In this document: positions 7,054 to 14,854 of the stretch, piece by piece
How positions within the stretch are numbered: position 1 is the stretch's first letter
How the letters are laid out: each line of letters begins with the position of its first letter
Assembly: GCA_027457225.1 (NCBI GenBank)
Contig: DAIDTL010000011.1
Location: forward strand, 1 to 15,093
Origin: Ferrovaceae bacterium
Lineage (GTDB): Bacteria; Pseudomonadota; Gammaproteobacteria; Burkholderiales; Ferrovaceae
DNA: 15,093 nt
Direction of reading: 5' to 3'
Made by a program: the position numbers and the translations under genes
Notes under the pieces: generated by a model
The model's input: the letters and a program-made list of their open reading frames with translations, nothing else
Databases searched by the model: none
Told to the model about the DNA's origin: nothing

Positions 7054-8412
7054 TTAGATTGCTGTCCTGAAATCGCAGCCGGTCTTGGCCTTGACTTCCT
7101 CCAGGGTAACTCCTGGTTGAAGCTCGGTCAGGACAAGACCTTGCCCTGGTTCGACTTGAAACACGCAAAGCTCGGTAATGATCATATTAACAACACCCTT
7201 GCCGGTAATTGGCAACGTGCAGGACTTGAGAATTTTGGGTGTCCCTTGCTTGGAAGCGTGCTCCATCAGCACAATGACACGTTTCACACCCGAAACCAGA
7301 TCCATGGCGCCACCTGGTCCTTTGACCATCTTGCCGGGCACCATCCAATTGGCCAAATCACCATTTTCAGCAACTTCCAGCCCGCCCAGGACAGAAAGGT
7401 CAATATGCCCGCCACGAATCATGGCAAAGGAATCCGCGCTGGAAAAAATGCTGGAACCCGGCAAAGTAGTAATGGTCTGTTTGCCTGCGTTGATCAGATC
7501 CGGATCCACTGTTTCCTCCGAAGGAAATGGGCCGATCCCCAATAATCCATTTTCGGATTGCAGTGTCACTTCAATCCCTTCAGGGATGTAATTGGCTACC
7601 AGAGTGGGAATGCCAATCCCCAGGTTGACATAAAAGCCGTCCTGAAGCTCTTTTGCTGCACGTTGCGCCAAAATTTCGCGTACTGACTGAGGTTGCTGAT
7701 GGCCAGAATGCCCGCCGGAAAGGGTACGGAATTCAATCCGCTTTTCGTAATGGGCTCCCTGGATGATGCGGTCCACATAGATGCCAGGGGTGTGAATGCT
7801 GTCGGGATCCAGTTGCCCCACTTCGACCAACTCTTCGACCTCGGCCACGGTGATTCGTCCGCAGGTGGCAATCATCGGGTTAAAATTGCGGGCTGTCTTG
7901 CGGAACACCAGATTGCCTGCGGTATCGCCCTTCCAGGCTTTGACTATGGCAAGATCGGTGTGAATGGCTTCTTCCAACACATATTCCATGCCGTTAAAAA
8001 TCCGCGTGGGCTTTCCTTCTGCAAGCAGCGTTCCACCGGCAGAGCGTGTGTAAAATCCTGGTATTCCTGCGCCGCCAGCACGCAACTTTTCTGCCAGGGT
8101 GCCCTGTGGCGTCAGCTCCAATTCCAGTTCATTGGCAAGGACCTGGCGTTCAAATTCCTTGTTCTCTCCCACATAGGAGGCAACCACTTTCTTGACTTGA
8201 TGTTTAGTCAAGAGAAGGCCCATGCCAAAGTCGTCCACTCCAGCATTATTGCCAACGATGGTCAACTCCTTCGCACCGCTCGCCACCAAGGCAGCGATCA
8301 GATTCTCGGGGATGCCGCTCAGGCCGAATCCCCCGGCGGCGATGGACATGCCATCATGAACCAACCCAGCCAGGGCACTTTTTGCATCAGGAAATACTTT
8401 TTTGAGGGCCAT
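7054..8412 (-). CDS. 3-oxoacid (acetoacetate) CoA-transferase, fused A and B subunits
   Basis: SCOT-type enzymes move CoA from succinyl-CoA to acetoacetate (or related 3-oxoacids), feeding ketone bodies into central metabolism. The 452-residue chain contains a whole A subunit (1 to about 230, with GGFGLSGIPENLI and NNAGVDDFGMG) joined by a short Gly/His/Gln/Pro-rich linker (about 230–244) to a whole B subunit (KELQDGFYVNLGIGIPT onward). The catalytic Glu is residue 287 in SENGLLGIGP. Most bacteria encode the halves as separate scoA and scoB (or atoD/atoA) genes; here there is no internal stop, ribosome-binding site or frameshift. The start ATG at 8412 is 24 bases after bdhA, without a good Shine–Dalgarno. 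The neighbouring 3-hydroxybutyrate dehydrogenase and PHB depolymerase argue for acetoacetate as substrate. The CoA donor is inferred from the family. Confidence 0.93.
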   Translation of the reverse strand: MALKKVFPDAKSALAGLVHDGMSIAAGGFGLSGIPENLIAALVASGAKELTIVGNNAGVDDFGMGLLLTKHQVKKVVASYVGENKEFERQVLANELELELTPQGTLAEKLRAGGAGIPGFYTRSAGGTLLAEGKPTRIFNGMEYVLEEAIHTDLAIVKAWKGDTAGNLVFRKTARNFNPMIATCGRITVAEVEELVEVGQLDPDSIHTPGIYVDRIIQGAHYEKRIEFRTLSGGHSGHQQPQSVREILAQRAAKELQDGFYVNLGIGIPTLVANYIPEGIEVTLQSENGLLGIGPFPSEETVDPDLINAGKQTITTLPGSSIFSSADSFAMIRGGHIDLSVLGGLEVAENGDLANWMVPGKMVKGPGGAMDLVSGVKRVIVLMEHASKQGTPKILKSCTLPITGKGVVNMIITELCVFQVEPGQGLVLTELQPGVTLEEVKAKTGCDFRTAI

Positions 8413-8436
8413 GAAATATATTGATCGGATATAAAG

Positions 8437-9222
8437 TTATTGGGCCGTCCAGCCACCATCGATATTGAGGCTGGCGCCACGAATCTGATTGGCTGCGGGT
8501 GAGCAAAGGAAAACGACTAGTGCCCCGATTTCTTCGGGCGTTGCAAATTCTCCTGAAGGCTGCTTTTCGAGTAGCAGTTGTTGTCTGGCTGATTGGGCTG
8601 AAAGCCCTTCCTGTGCAGCCATAACATCGATCTGTTTTTGTACCAACGGCGTCAGCACCCACCCCGGGCAGATCGCGTTACAGGTAATTCTGGTCTGAGC
8701 CGTTTCAAGTGCCACAACTTTAGTCAACCCTACAATGCCGTGTTTGGCAGCCACATAGGCCGCTTTATGCGTCGAGGCCACCAGACCATGTGCGGAGGCG
8801 ATATTGATGATCCGTCCCCAGTTGTTCCGGCGCATCAGTGGCAAAGCATGGCGTATGGAATGAAATGCAGAAGACAAATTGACAGACATAATGGCGTCCC
8901 AACGCTCTTCAGGAAAATCTTCTATCGGCGCCACATGCTGAATACCTGCGTTGTTGACCAAAATGTCCACGCCTCCCCATACCCTGGCCGTCGCAGACAC
9001 CAGTTCAGCAATCTCTTCAGACCGCTGCATGTCAGCATCCTGAAAACCTACTTCGACACCGGTGCTCTGGGCAATTCCTAAACGCAATGCTTCAATCTCT
9101 GCCGGATCGCCCAGTCCATTCAGCATCACTCTTGCACCCGCTCCGGCCAAGGCTTTGGCGATACCCAAACCGATACCACTGGTAGAGCCCGTCACAATGG
9201 CGGTTTTTCCCTCCAACATCAT
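8437..9222 (-). CDS. bdhA: D-3-hydroxybutyrate dehydrogenase (SDR family)
   Basis: This NAD-dependent enzyme oxidises D-3-hydroxybutyrate to acetoacetate in the cytosol, the step after PHB depolymerisation. The protein has 261 residues, or 260 from the second Met. It shows the SDR cofactor loop TGSTSGIG, the NNAG motif, the catalytic Ser in IASAHG and YVAAK (Tyr156/Lys160). Counting from the second Met gives Gln94 in NNAGIQH, and the His of SAHG, the Lys of THKAAY and the Gln of TPLVQ are also present. As I recall, these residues bind substrate in Pseudomonas 3-hydroxybutyrate dehydrogenases, which makes this more specific than a generic SDR call. Two adjacent ATGs (9222, 9219) follow an AAGGGGA ribosome-binding site. 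The gene starts 10 bases after ribA and is followed by the CoA transferase. Confidence 0.93.
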   Translation of the reverse strand: MMLEGKTAIVTGSTSGIGLGIAKALAGAGARVMLNGLGDPAEIEALRLGIAQSTGVEVGFQDADMQRSEEIAELVSATARVWGGVDILVNNAGIQHVAPIEDFPEERWDAIMSVNLSSAFHSIRHALPLMRRNNWGRIINIASAHGLVASTHKAAYVAAKHGIVGLTKVVALETAQTRITCNAICPGWVLTPLVQKQIDVMAAQEGLSAQSARQQLLLEKQPSGEFATPEEIGALVVFLCSPAANQIRGASLNIDGGWTAQ

Positions 9223-9232
9223 AAATATCCCC

Positions 9233-9841
9233 TTATTCGGTCAAATCCAGAAGATGCCCCAACCGCTCCTGTTTGGTCTTGAGATAACGCAAGGTTTCGT
9301 GATGCAGGGGCACTAATAGCGGGACGCGTTCAACAATGGCTAGTGGTGGCCGATTAAGCTCGGAAATTTTTTCGGGGTTGTTGGTCAACAGACGAATCGT
9401 GGAAAGACCCAGTTGGGTCAAAATGGACGCAGCAGCATAGTAGGATCGGGCGTCAATTGGCAACCCCAGGTGTAAATTGGCATCTACCGTGTCCAACCCC
9501 CCATCCTGGAGCTGGTAGGCCGCAAGCTTGCGGGTCAATCCGATCCCGCGTCCTTCATGTCCCCGGAGGTAGACCAGCACACCGCGTCCAGCATGGCTGA
9601 TGGACTCCAGAGACAATTGAAGCTGAGGGCCACAATCACAACGCAGGGATCCCAGCACATCACCCGTCAAGCATTCCGAATGGATGCGCACCAACACATT
9701 CTCCTGCCCCTTGACCTCGCCCAGCTGCAACACCAGATGTTCCTGATCACCACTGGCAAAAGTCCGTACGCGAAACTCCCCATGACGCGTTGGCAGGCGG
9801 GCCCATGGGCCCATTTGCCCAGCGTGAGTCACATCAGTCAC
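9233..9841 (-). CDS. ribA: GTP cyclohydrolase II
   Basis: RibA opens the GTP imidazole ring to give the diaminohydroxypyrimidine precursor of riboflavin. At 202 residues it is a stand-alone enzyme, not fused to RibB. Key motifs are HSECLTGDVLGSLRCDCG, holding the three zinc-binding Cys (57, 68, 70), and YLRGHEGRGIGL with the catalytic region, then DANLHLGLPIDARSYY and LLTNNPEKI. The full open frame begins at GTG 9841. An in-frame ATG at codon 10 (MGPWARLPTRHGEF) is an alternative, because E. coli RibA begins only a few residues before the matching LPT motif. ribA is followed by bdhA after 10 bases; the ribA stop TAA runs into the bdhA ribosome-binding site, so the two are likely cotranscribed despite unrelated roles. 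Confidence 0.96.
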   Translation of the reverse strand: MTDVTHAGQMGPWARLPTRHGEFRVRTFASGDQEHLVLQLGEVKGQENVLVRIHSECLTGDVLGSLRCDCGPQLQLSLESISHAGRGVLVYLRGHEGRGIGLTRKLAAYQLQDGGLDTVDANLHLGLPIDARSYYAAASILTQLGLSTIRLLTNNPEKISELNRPPLAIVERVPLLVPLHHETLRYLKTKQERLGHLLDLTE

Positions 9842-9970
9842 AAAGCATCCGTCATGTGTAGAAGCGCCCCTTCAATAAAAACCCACCCATGATACCAGAG
9901 CCCATAACCTGGCCCGAAACTCCTGCCATCAGGCATAATTCGCACTGGCTCATTTCTGCACTACCCGCCC
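9842..9970. promoter_or_regulatory. divergent ribA/folA intergenic region
   Basis: These 129 bases must hold the promoters of both flanking genes. The clearest element is a CATAAT at 9934–9939 on the plus strand, suited to folA, but its -35 (TGGCCC-like) is weak. For ribA a TATCAT on the minus strand (9894–9889) is equally tentative. I see no FMN riboswitch (RFN element) signature and no convincing inverted repeat. Confidence 0.35.
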
Positions 9971-10471
9971 ATGATTCAACCCCGATTGTCCATCATCGTC
10001 GCCATGACCTTAAACCGCGTCATTGGTGCCAACAATACGATGCCTTGGCATCTTCCGGCCGATCTGGCCTTCTTCAAGGCTACGACGCTTGGCCATCCCA
10101 TCATCATGGGCAGGAAAACCTATGAATCCATTGGGCGCCCTCTCCCGGGCCGACGCAATATTGTGGTCACCCGAGACCCTACGTTTATGGCTCCCGGATG
10201 CGAAGTGGTCCATTCCGTTGGAGAGTCTTTGTTTCAGGGAAAAGAGGATCCAGAAATCTTCGTGATTGGAGGTGCAGGATTGTACTGTTCTGTACTTCCG
10301 GCAATCCAGCGCATCTATCTGACCGAAATCCAGGCCGTAATTCCCGGAGATACCTATTTTCCGGAAATCGAATCTTCAGAGTGGCAAGAAGTGTCACGTA
10401 TGGAAAAACCGCGCGACCCACGCAATGCCTATGACCTCACATTCATCATTCTGGATCGCCGCCCGTCCTGA
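9971..10471 (+). CDS. folA: dihydrofolate reductase
   Basis: FolA reduces dihydrofolate to tetrahydrofolate with NADPH and is the trimethoprim target. The 166 residues are close to chromosomal type I enzymes (E. coli 159), with a 4-residue N-terminal extension before LSIIVAM. Motifs: VIGANNTMPWHLPADLAFFK with the catalytic acidic residue at Asp31 (E. coli Asp27), IIMGRKTYESIGRPLPGR for NADPH binding, and VIGGAGLY followed by IYLTEI and GDTYFP. The N-terminus and the ATG at 9971 are consistent, although the preceding CCCGCCC offers no Shine–Dalgarno. It stands alone on the plus strand between the minus-strand ribA and phaM, ending 24 bases before the phaM stop. There is no thyA neighbour. Confidence 0.96.
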   Translation: MIQPRLSIIVAMTLNRVIGANNTMPWHLPADLAFFKATTLGHPIIMGRKTYESIGRPLPGRRNIVVTRDPTFMAPGCEVVHSVGESLFQGKEDPEIFVIGGAGLYCSVLPAIQRIYLTEIQAVIPGDTYFPEIESSEWQEVSRMEKPRDPRNAYDLTFIILDRRPS

Positions 10472-10495
10472 GCCGACACTTCGCCAGGTCCGTAC

Positions 10496-10885
10496 TCAGC
10501 TTTTGCGTGAATCCTGCTTCTTGCCACCTGTTGGTTTTGCAGGAGGAGGTTCGGCGCTTTTATCCGCTCCCATCAGGGCCCAAGGCCACAGTGCCGGATT
10601 AAGCATCGGGTTGTTTTGTGGGGCTAAGGCAGGGGCTTTGCCCTCCTCTCCGCCCTGGGTTGGCGTCAGCAGGACACGCTGATATTCCAGGGTTTTAATG
10701 GTCAGTTCCAACATGCCCACATTGGTATTAAGCCAATGCTTCACGGTAGTGAGTTCACTGATCTTCTTGTCAATTTCTTCCACGCTCAACCCGGCCATCA
10801 TGAGGTTTTGCATTGGAAACGCCATGGGGTTGATCATCTTCTGGAACATTTCGAAGATTTCTCCAGTCTTCATTTCGTCAGCCAT
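10496..10885 (-). CDS. phaM: PhaM-like PHB granule-associated regulatory protein (short form)
   Basis: PhaM of Ralstonia-type bacteria sits on PHB granules, activates the PHB synthase and links granules to the nucleoid. This 129-residue protein has the family's diagnostic segment at about 33–70, LSVEEIDKKISELTTVKHWL followed by a helix with MLELTIKTLEYQR. I recognise it from memory of the PhaM core; no alignment was run. The N-terminus is Met/Phe-rich and amphipathic. The C-terminus is Pro/Ala/Gly-rich and ends in the basic KKQDSRKS, a small version of the Lys-rich DNA-binding tail of longer PhaM proteins (Ralstonia PhaM is about twice this length, as I recall). It starts 2 bases after the phaZ stop, so it is almost certainly cotranscribed with the depolymerase. 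No clear Shine–Dalgarno. Confidence 0.72.
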   Translation of the reverse strand: MADEMKTGEIFEMFQKMINPMAFPMQNLMMAGLSVEEIDKKISELTTVKHWLNTNVGMLELTIKTLEYQRVLLTPTQGGEEGKAPALAPQNNPMLNPALWPWALMGADKSAEPPPAKPTGGKKQDSRKS

Positions 10886-10887
10886 GG

Positions 10888-12108
10888 TCAGGACACGCTC
10901 TGAATGAAATCACGAATTTGTGGATAAATGGATTCACGAAATCGACGCCCACTGAAAATACCATAATGCCCCACATCCTTCGCCAGCAGGTGGTGCCGCT
11001 GCGCGGCGGGAATATTGAAACATAAGTCATGGGCCGCTGCCGTCTGGCCATTTCCTGAAATATCGTCAAATTCGCCTTCGACAGTCAGCAATGCAGTCCG
11101 TGTGATCGCTTCAGGATGCACAGCTTCATCACAAGACACCAAAGTACCCTGAGGAAGAGCGTGCTTGTGGAATACCTGTTCCAGGGTTTCCAGGTAGTAT
11201 TCAGCAGGAAGGTCCATCACGGCATTGTATTCGTCGTAGAACACCCGGTGGGCATTGGCGCTGTCGCCATCTCCCTGCACCAGTTGGTGATAAAACTCAC
11301 GATGCGACTCGATATGGCGTCCGGGATTCATGGCGACAAAGCCGGCATGTTGCAGAAACCCCGGATAAACCCGGCGTAAATAGCCCGGATACCTGACGGG
11401 TACACGGTAAATGACCTGGTTTTCGAACCATAACAGGGGCTTGGACTTGGCAAAATTATTTACCGTGGTCGGGTTCTTTCGTGTATCGATGGGGCCTCCC
11501 ATCATAACCATTGAGCGGGGCCGGATTGGCTCATCCCGGGCGGCCATCAGCGAAACTGCGACCAGGGTAGGCACTGTAGGCTGGCAAACCGATATCACGT
11601 GAACATTCGGACCTAGAAAACGAATGAATTCCTGGACATAGCGAACATAGTCGTCAAAATGAAATGCCCCCTCAGAGAGAGGCACCATTTTGGCGTCACG
11701 CCAATCGGTAATGGTAACGTCGAAATCATGGATGAAAGTGCGCACCGTATCCCGCAACAGTGTTGCAAAATGTCCGGACAACGGTGCCACAATCAGCACT
11801 TGAGGCTGTTCCGGGAAACTGCCTACCCTGACAAAACGACGTAACTGACAAAAAGGTTTATCCAGAGTGACTTGCTCAATCACGGGGACCGTAGCGCCAT
11901 CGATCACCGTTTCCTGGAGTCCGAAGTCGGGTTTCTTGTAACGCCGCGTGGTTCGCAACAACAATTCCGACCCGGCAGACACCACACGTCCCATAGGGGT
12001 ATAGCTGAGCGGGCTATAGGGACTTCCGTACAGACTGGCTGTAGACTTGGCCCATAGCCTCAAACTCATTAACGAAGCGTGCTGTAATTCGTGAAGTTCG
12101 TATAACAT
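10888..12108 (-). CDS. phaZ: intracellular polyhydroxybutyrate depolymerase
   Basis: This enzyme hydrolyses (or thiolyses) native intracellular PHB granules. The 406-residue length is near Ralstonia PhaZ1 (about 419). It has no signal peptide. The family's unusual Cys nucleophile is seen at Cys175 in VISVCQPTVP, replacing the Ser of a lipase box. The acid lies in GEFDDISGNGQT and the His in KDVGHYGIFSG, so the triad is complete. A conserved WRDAKMVPLSEGAFHFDDYV block precedes the nucleophile. The ATG at 12108 follows AGAGGA at good spacing. It is the first gene of a phaZ–phaM pair and is divergent from the peptidase gene with only 31 bases between starts, so the two promoters must overlap or lie within the opposite coding region. 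Confidence 0.93.
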   Translation of the reverse strand: MLYELHELQHASLMSLRLWAKSTASLYGSPYSPLSYTPMGRVVSAGSELLLRTTRRYKKPDFGLQETVIDGATVPVIEQVTLDKPFCQLRRFVRVGSFPEQPQVLIVAPLSGHFATLLRDTVRTFIHDFDVTITDWRDAKMVPLSEGAFHFDDYVRYVQEFIRFLGPNVHVISVCQPTVPTLVAVSLMAARDEPIRPRSMVMMGGPIDTRKNPTTVNNFAKSKPLLWFENQVIYRVPVRYPGYLRRVYPGFLQHAGFVAMNPGRHIESHREFYHQLVQGDGDSANAHRVFYDEYNAVMDLPAEYYLETLEQVFHKHALPQGTLVSCDEAVHPEAITRTALLTVEGEFDDISGNGQTAAAHDLCFNIPAAQRHHLLAKDVGHYGIFSGRRFRESIYPQIRDFIQSVS

Positions 12109-12139
12109 TCAAATCCTCTGAAGCAATTTCATTAGAAAC

Positions 12140-13132
12140 ATGATACCCGAGATGACTCCCTTGGAAAATTTGATTCCCAAAAATCTGACTGATCCGCTTT
12201 ATCCAAAAATCGACCCCTACGACAGCGGTTGGTTGGCAGTGACGCCTCCACACCAGATCTACTGGGAGCAGTCCGGCAATCCTCGAGGTATCCCGGTGAT
12301 TTTTTTACATGGCGGTCCAGGCGCAGGGGCTGGCCCGATACATCGCCGTTTTTTTGACCCGGCGTTCTATCGCATCATCATTTTTGATCAACGCGGCGCC
12401 GGGCGTTCCCGCCCGCTGGGTTGCCTCAGTGACAACACCACGCCTCTGCTGATTGAGGACATGGAGCGATTGCGTAAAATGTTTCAGATCGAACGGTGGC
12501 TGGTCTTTGGCGGTTCCTGGGGGAGCACCCTCGCCCTGGCTTATGCCGAAGCTCATGCCGAGCGCTGTCTGGGCCTCATCCTGCGAGGCATCTTTCTGTG
12601 CCGCCCTTCGGAAATTCACTGGTTTCTGTACGGACTGCGCGCTATTTTTCCAGAAGCCTGGCGTACCTTTGCGCACTTCATTCCAGAAGGTGAGCGCAAA
12701 GACCTGCTGCAAGCTTACCATCGGCGTCTTGGCAACCCGGATCCCGAGGTTCACCTGCCCGCTGCCCGCCACTGGGGCGCCTTCGAAGGTTCTTGTTCCT
12801 CTTTACTGCCTAGCCCGGACACGGTGGCTCATTTCTCCAGCGATCCGGTGGCAATAGGACTGGCCAAAATCGAAGCACATTATTTTACTCACCGGATTTT
12901 TTTACCTGAGAACAGCCTGCTCGAAAACATCCGAAGTATTGCGCACCTTCCGGGAGTTATCGTGCAAGGCCGCTATGATGGGGTTTGTCCGATCGTGACC
13001 GCTGATGATCTGCATCAGGCCTGGCCTGAAGCGGAATACATCGTCGTCCCGGACGCAGGGCATTCCGCTTTTGAACCCGGCATCCTGCGAGAACTGGTGC
13101 GCGCTGCGGACCGCTTCAGGAACAGGCTTTAA
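12140..13132 (+). CDS. pip: proline iminopeptidase (alpha/beta hydrolase, peptidase family S33)
   Basis: The enzyme releases N-terminal proline from peptides in the cytosol. The 330 residues include the oxyanion motif HGGPGAGAG, DQRGAGRS, the nucleophile elbow GGSWGSTLALAYA (Ser126), Asp280 in QGRYDGVCP and His308 in DAGHSAFEPG, a complete triad of S33 peptidases. A cap domain rich in aromatic residues lies between about 150 and 250 (RPSEIHWFLYGLRAIFPEAW). The start ATG at 12140 lacks a clear ribosome-binding site. A second in-frame ATG at 12152 gives nearly the same protein. The gene is divergent from phaZ and its stop overlaps the Nudix gene's stop on TTAA. Substrate is inferred from the family. 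Confidence 0.93.
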   Translation: MIPEMTPLENLIPKNLTDPLYPKIDPYDSGWLAVTPPHQIYWEQSGNPRGIPVIFLHGGPGAGAGPIHRRFFDPAFYRIIIFDQRGAGRSRPLGCLSDNTTPLLIEDMERLRKMFQIERWLVFGGSWGSTLALAYAEAHAERCLGLILRGIFLCRPSEIHWFLYGLRAIFPEAWRTFAHFIPEGERKDLLQAYHRRLGNPDPEVHLPAARHWGAFEGSCSSLLPSPDTVAHFSSDPVAIGLAKIEAHYFTHRIFLPENSLLENIRSIAHLPGVIVQGRYDGVCPIVTADDLHQAWPEAEYIVVPDAGHSAFEPGILRELVRAADRFRNRL

Positions 13133-13782
13133 CCTTGATCGTCGGAGAGGATCTGGTATAAATCCACCAGGATCCCCGCGGTGGCACCCCAAATGTTATG
13201 CTGCTGCCAGGGAATGGCGTAGTACTGCCGCATTCGGCCATCCTTCACATCCTGTTGCAGAATATGCCTTGCCGGGTTGAAAAAATAAGCCAGCGGCACT
13301 TCAAATACCTCGGCCACTTCAAAAGGGTCAATATTCAGCTGAAACGGCGGTTCTATCCAGCCAACGACTGGAATCACCCGGTAGCCCGTAGGGATGAAAT
13401 ATTCGCGCAGGGTACCGAGCAAGTGGATCTGGTGACGGGGCAAACCTATTTCTTCCTCAGTTTCGCGTAAGGCCGTAACTACTTCCGATGCATCCTGAGA
13501 CTCCACTCGACCCCCGGGGAAACTGATCTGTCCAGCGTGATCGCTCAAATGATCGGTACGACGGGTCAATAGGACCTGCAATCCTTCCGGACGCGCAACC
13601 AGCGGCACCAGCACTGCAGCGGGTGTAGCGTTGGCGCAATCCTCAGGGGTCATCATGATGCGTCCATCAAAATGGGGCACGTCGGCAGGATCAGCCAGGC
13701 GGCGTTTCAGCCATTCCTTCAAATCATGCCGATGCCCCGAATCCTGATCCAACCGTTCGATCAAAGCAGGATGTGAACGCAC
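13129..13782 (-). CDS. Nudix hydrolase, CoA pyrophosphatase type
   Basis: Members of this Nudix group split CoA or its derivatives into 4'-phosphopantetheine and 3',5'-ADP. The 217-residue protein has the CoA-pyrophosphatase signature LLTRRTDHLSDHAGQISFPGG immediately before a Nudix box (GGRVESQDASEVVTALRETEEEIGL). The catalytic REXXEE core is intact; the first acidic position is Asp instead of Glu, which is also seen in E. coli NudL as I recall. An N-terminal extension of about 50 residues precedes the fold. The start is GTG at 13782, one base after the hppA stop, so translation is probably coupled. Its TAA stop shares TTAA with the convergent peptidase gene. A role in CoA turnover is inferred from family motifs. 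Confidence 0.88.
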   Translation of the reverse strand: MRSHPALIERLDQDSGHRHDLKEWLKRRLADPADVPHFDGRIMMTPEDCANATPAAVLVPLVARPEGLQVLLTRRTDHLSDHAGQISFPGGRVESQDASEVVTALRETEEEIGLPRHQIHLLGTLREYFIPTGYRVIPVVGWIEPPFQLNIDPFEVAEVFEVPLAYFFNPARHILQQDVKDGRMRQYYAIPWQQHNIWGATAGILVDLYQILSDDQG

Positions 13783-13783
13783 T

Positions 13784-14848
13784 TCAGCTCAGCAGCGGAA
13801 CGATCATCAAGGCCACGATATTAATGATCTTGATCATGGGGTTGACCGCAGGTCCAGCGGTATCTTTGTAGGGGTCGCCCACGGTGTCACCGGTCACCGC
13901 AGCCTTATGTGCGTCAGAACCTTTACCGCCAAAATGATCGTCTTCAATATACTTTTTGGCATTGTCCCAGGCCCCGCCGCCGGTCGTCATGGAGATGGCG
14001 ACAAACAAACCGGTAATGATGGTTCCCATCAATACACCACCCAATGCCTTGGCTCCCAATAACAGTCCTACCACTACCGGAACCAGCACTGGCAACAACG
14101 ATGGAAGAATCATTTCCTTGATGGCCGCCTTGGTCAATAAATCCACGGCCCGGGTATAATCCGGGCGCTGTGCCCCCGTCATGATGCCTGGTATTTCGCG
14201 AAACTGGCGTCGCACTTCAATAACCACCGCACCTGCTGATCGACCCACTGCTTCCATGGCAATGGCTGCAAACAGGTAAGGAATCATGCCGCCAATGAAA
14301 AGCCCGACAATCACCATATGGTCGGACAGATCAAATACCGTTTCCTTGCCCAGCGATCCAGACAATTGGTGCGTATAGTCCGCAAACAGCACGAGAGCCG
14401 CCAACCCAGCCGAACCGATGGCATATCCCTTGGTTACGGCTTTGGTCGTATTGCCCACAGCATCCAGCGGATCCGTGATGTCACGAATGGCGGAAGGCAG
14501 ACCAGACATTTCTGCGATACCCCCAGCGTTATCGGTAATCGGACCGTAGGCATCCAGTGCCACAACGATACCTGCCATGGACAACATGGAAGTCGCGGCG
14601 ATGGCAATGGCATAGAGCCCACCCAGCGCGTGGGCGCCGAGAATTCCCAGGCAGATCACCAGAACGGGGGCAGCCGTCGCTTTCATGGAGATCCCCAGAC
14701 CAGCAATGATATTGGTGGCGTGGCCCGTGGTAGAGGCTTTAGCTACTGTCTGCACGGGCGAATACTCGGTTGCGGTGTAATACTCGGTAATCACCACAAG
14801 CGCTGCGGTCACTGCAAGGCCGATCAGTGAGGCCAGCCACAGGTTCAT
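13784..14848 (-). CDS. hppA: membrane-bound K+-independent H+-pyrophosphatase, C-terminal part (after in-frame stop)
   Basis: H+-PPases couple cytosolic pyrophosphate hydrolysis to proton export across the inner membrane. These 354 codons encode the second half of a protein that is normally near 680 residues: EYYT followed by ASTTGHATNIIAGL, TDNAGGIAEMSGLP, GNTTKAVTKGYAIGSAG and several long hydrophobic segments. The Lys in GNTTK is the hallmark of the K+-independent, proton-pumping subfamily. The frame is intact to its TGA stop but is separated from the upstream part by a TAG at 14854–14852. The ATG at 14848, two codons later, is the first possible restart, with only a poor AGG nearby. It may be a true second polypeptide, a broken gene or a base-call error. 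The Nudix gene follows one base after its stop. Confidence 0.88.
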   Translation of the reverse strand: MNLWLASLIGLAVTAALVVITEYYTATEYSPVQTVAKASTTGHATNIIAGLGISMKATAAPVLVICLGILGAHALGGLYAIAIAATSMLSMAGIVVALDAYGPITDNAGGIAEMSGLPSAIRDITDPLDAVGNTTKAVTKGYAIGSAGLAALVLFADYTHQLSGSLGKETVFDLSDHMVIVGLFIGGMIPYLFAAIAMEAVGRSAGAVVIEVRRQFREIPGIMTGAQRPDYTRAVDLLTKAAIKEMILPSLLPVLVPVVVGLLLGAKALGGVLMGTIITGLFVAISMTTGGGAWDNAKKYIEDDHFGGKGSDAHKAAVTGDTVGDPYKDTAGPAVNPMIKIINIVALMIVPLLS

Positions 14849-14851
14849 GGC

Positions 14852-14854
14852 CTA
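14852..14854 (-). other. in-frame amber codon interrupting hppA
   Basis: Reading on the minus strand: GGA ATA TAG GCC ATG AAC. Both sides are in the same frame and together give continuous pyrophosphatase sequence. The stop falls in the loop between two hydrophobic segments. mltF, serS and dnaX in this window all end in TAG, so general reassignment of TAG to an amino acid is unlikely. Confidence 0.9.

Noticed and set aside
7693..8424. Plus-strand open frame of 243 codons opposite the CoA transferase
   Set aside because: It is the complement of a well-supported gene, with no family motif and no ribosome-binding site.
9842..9970. FMN riboswitch upstream of ribA
   Set aside because: The 129-base gap lacks the conserved RFN helices and consensus blocks I would expect, and is shared with folA.
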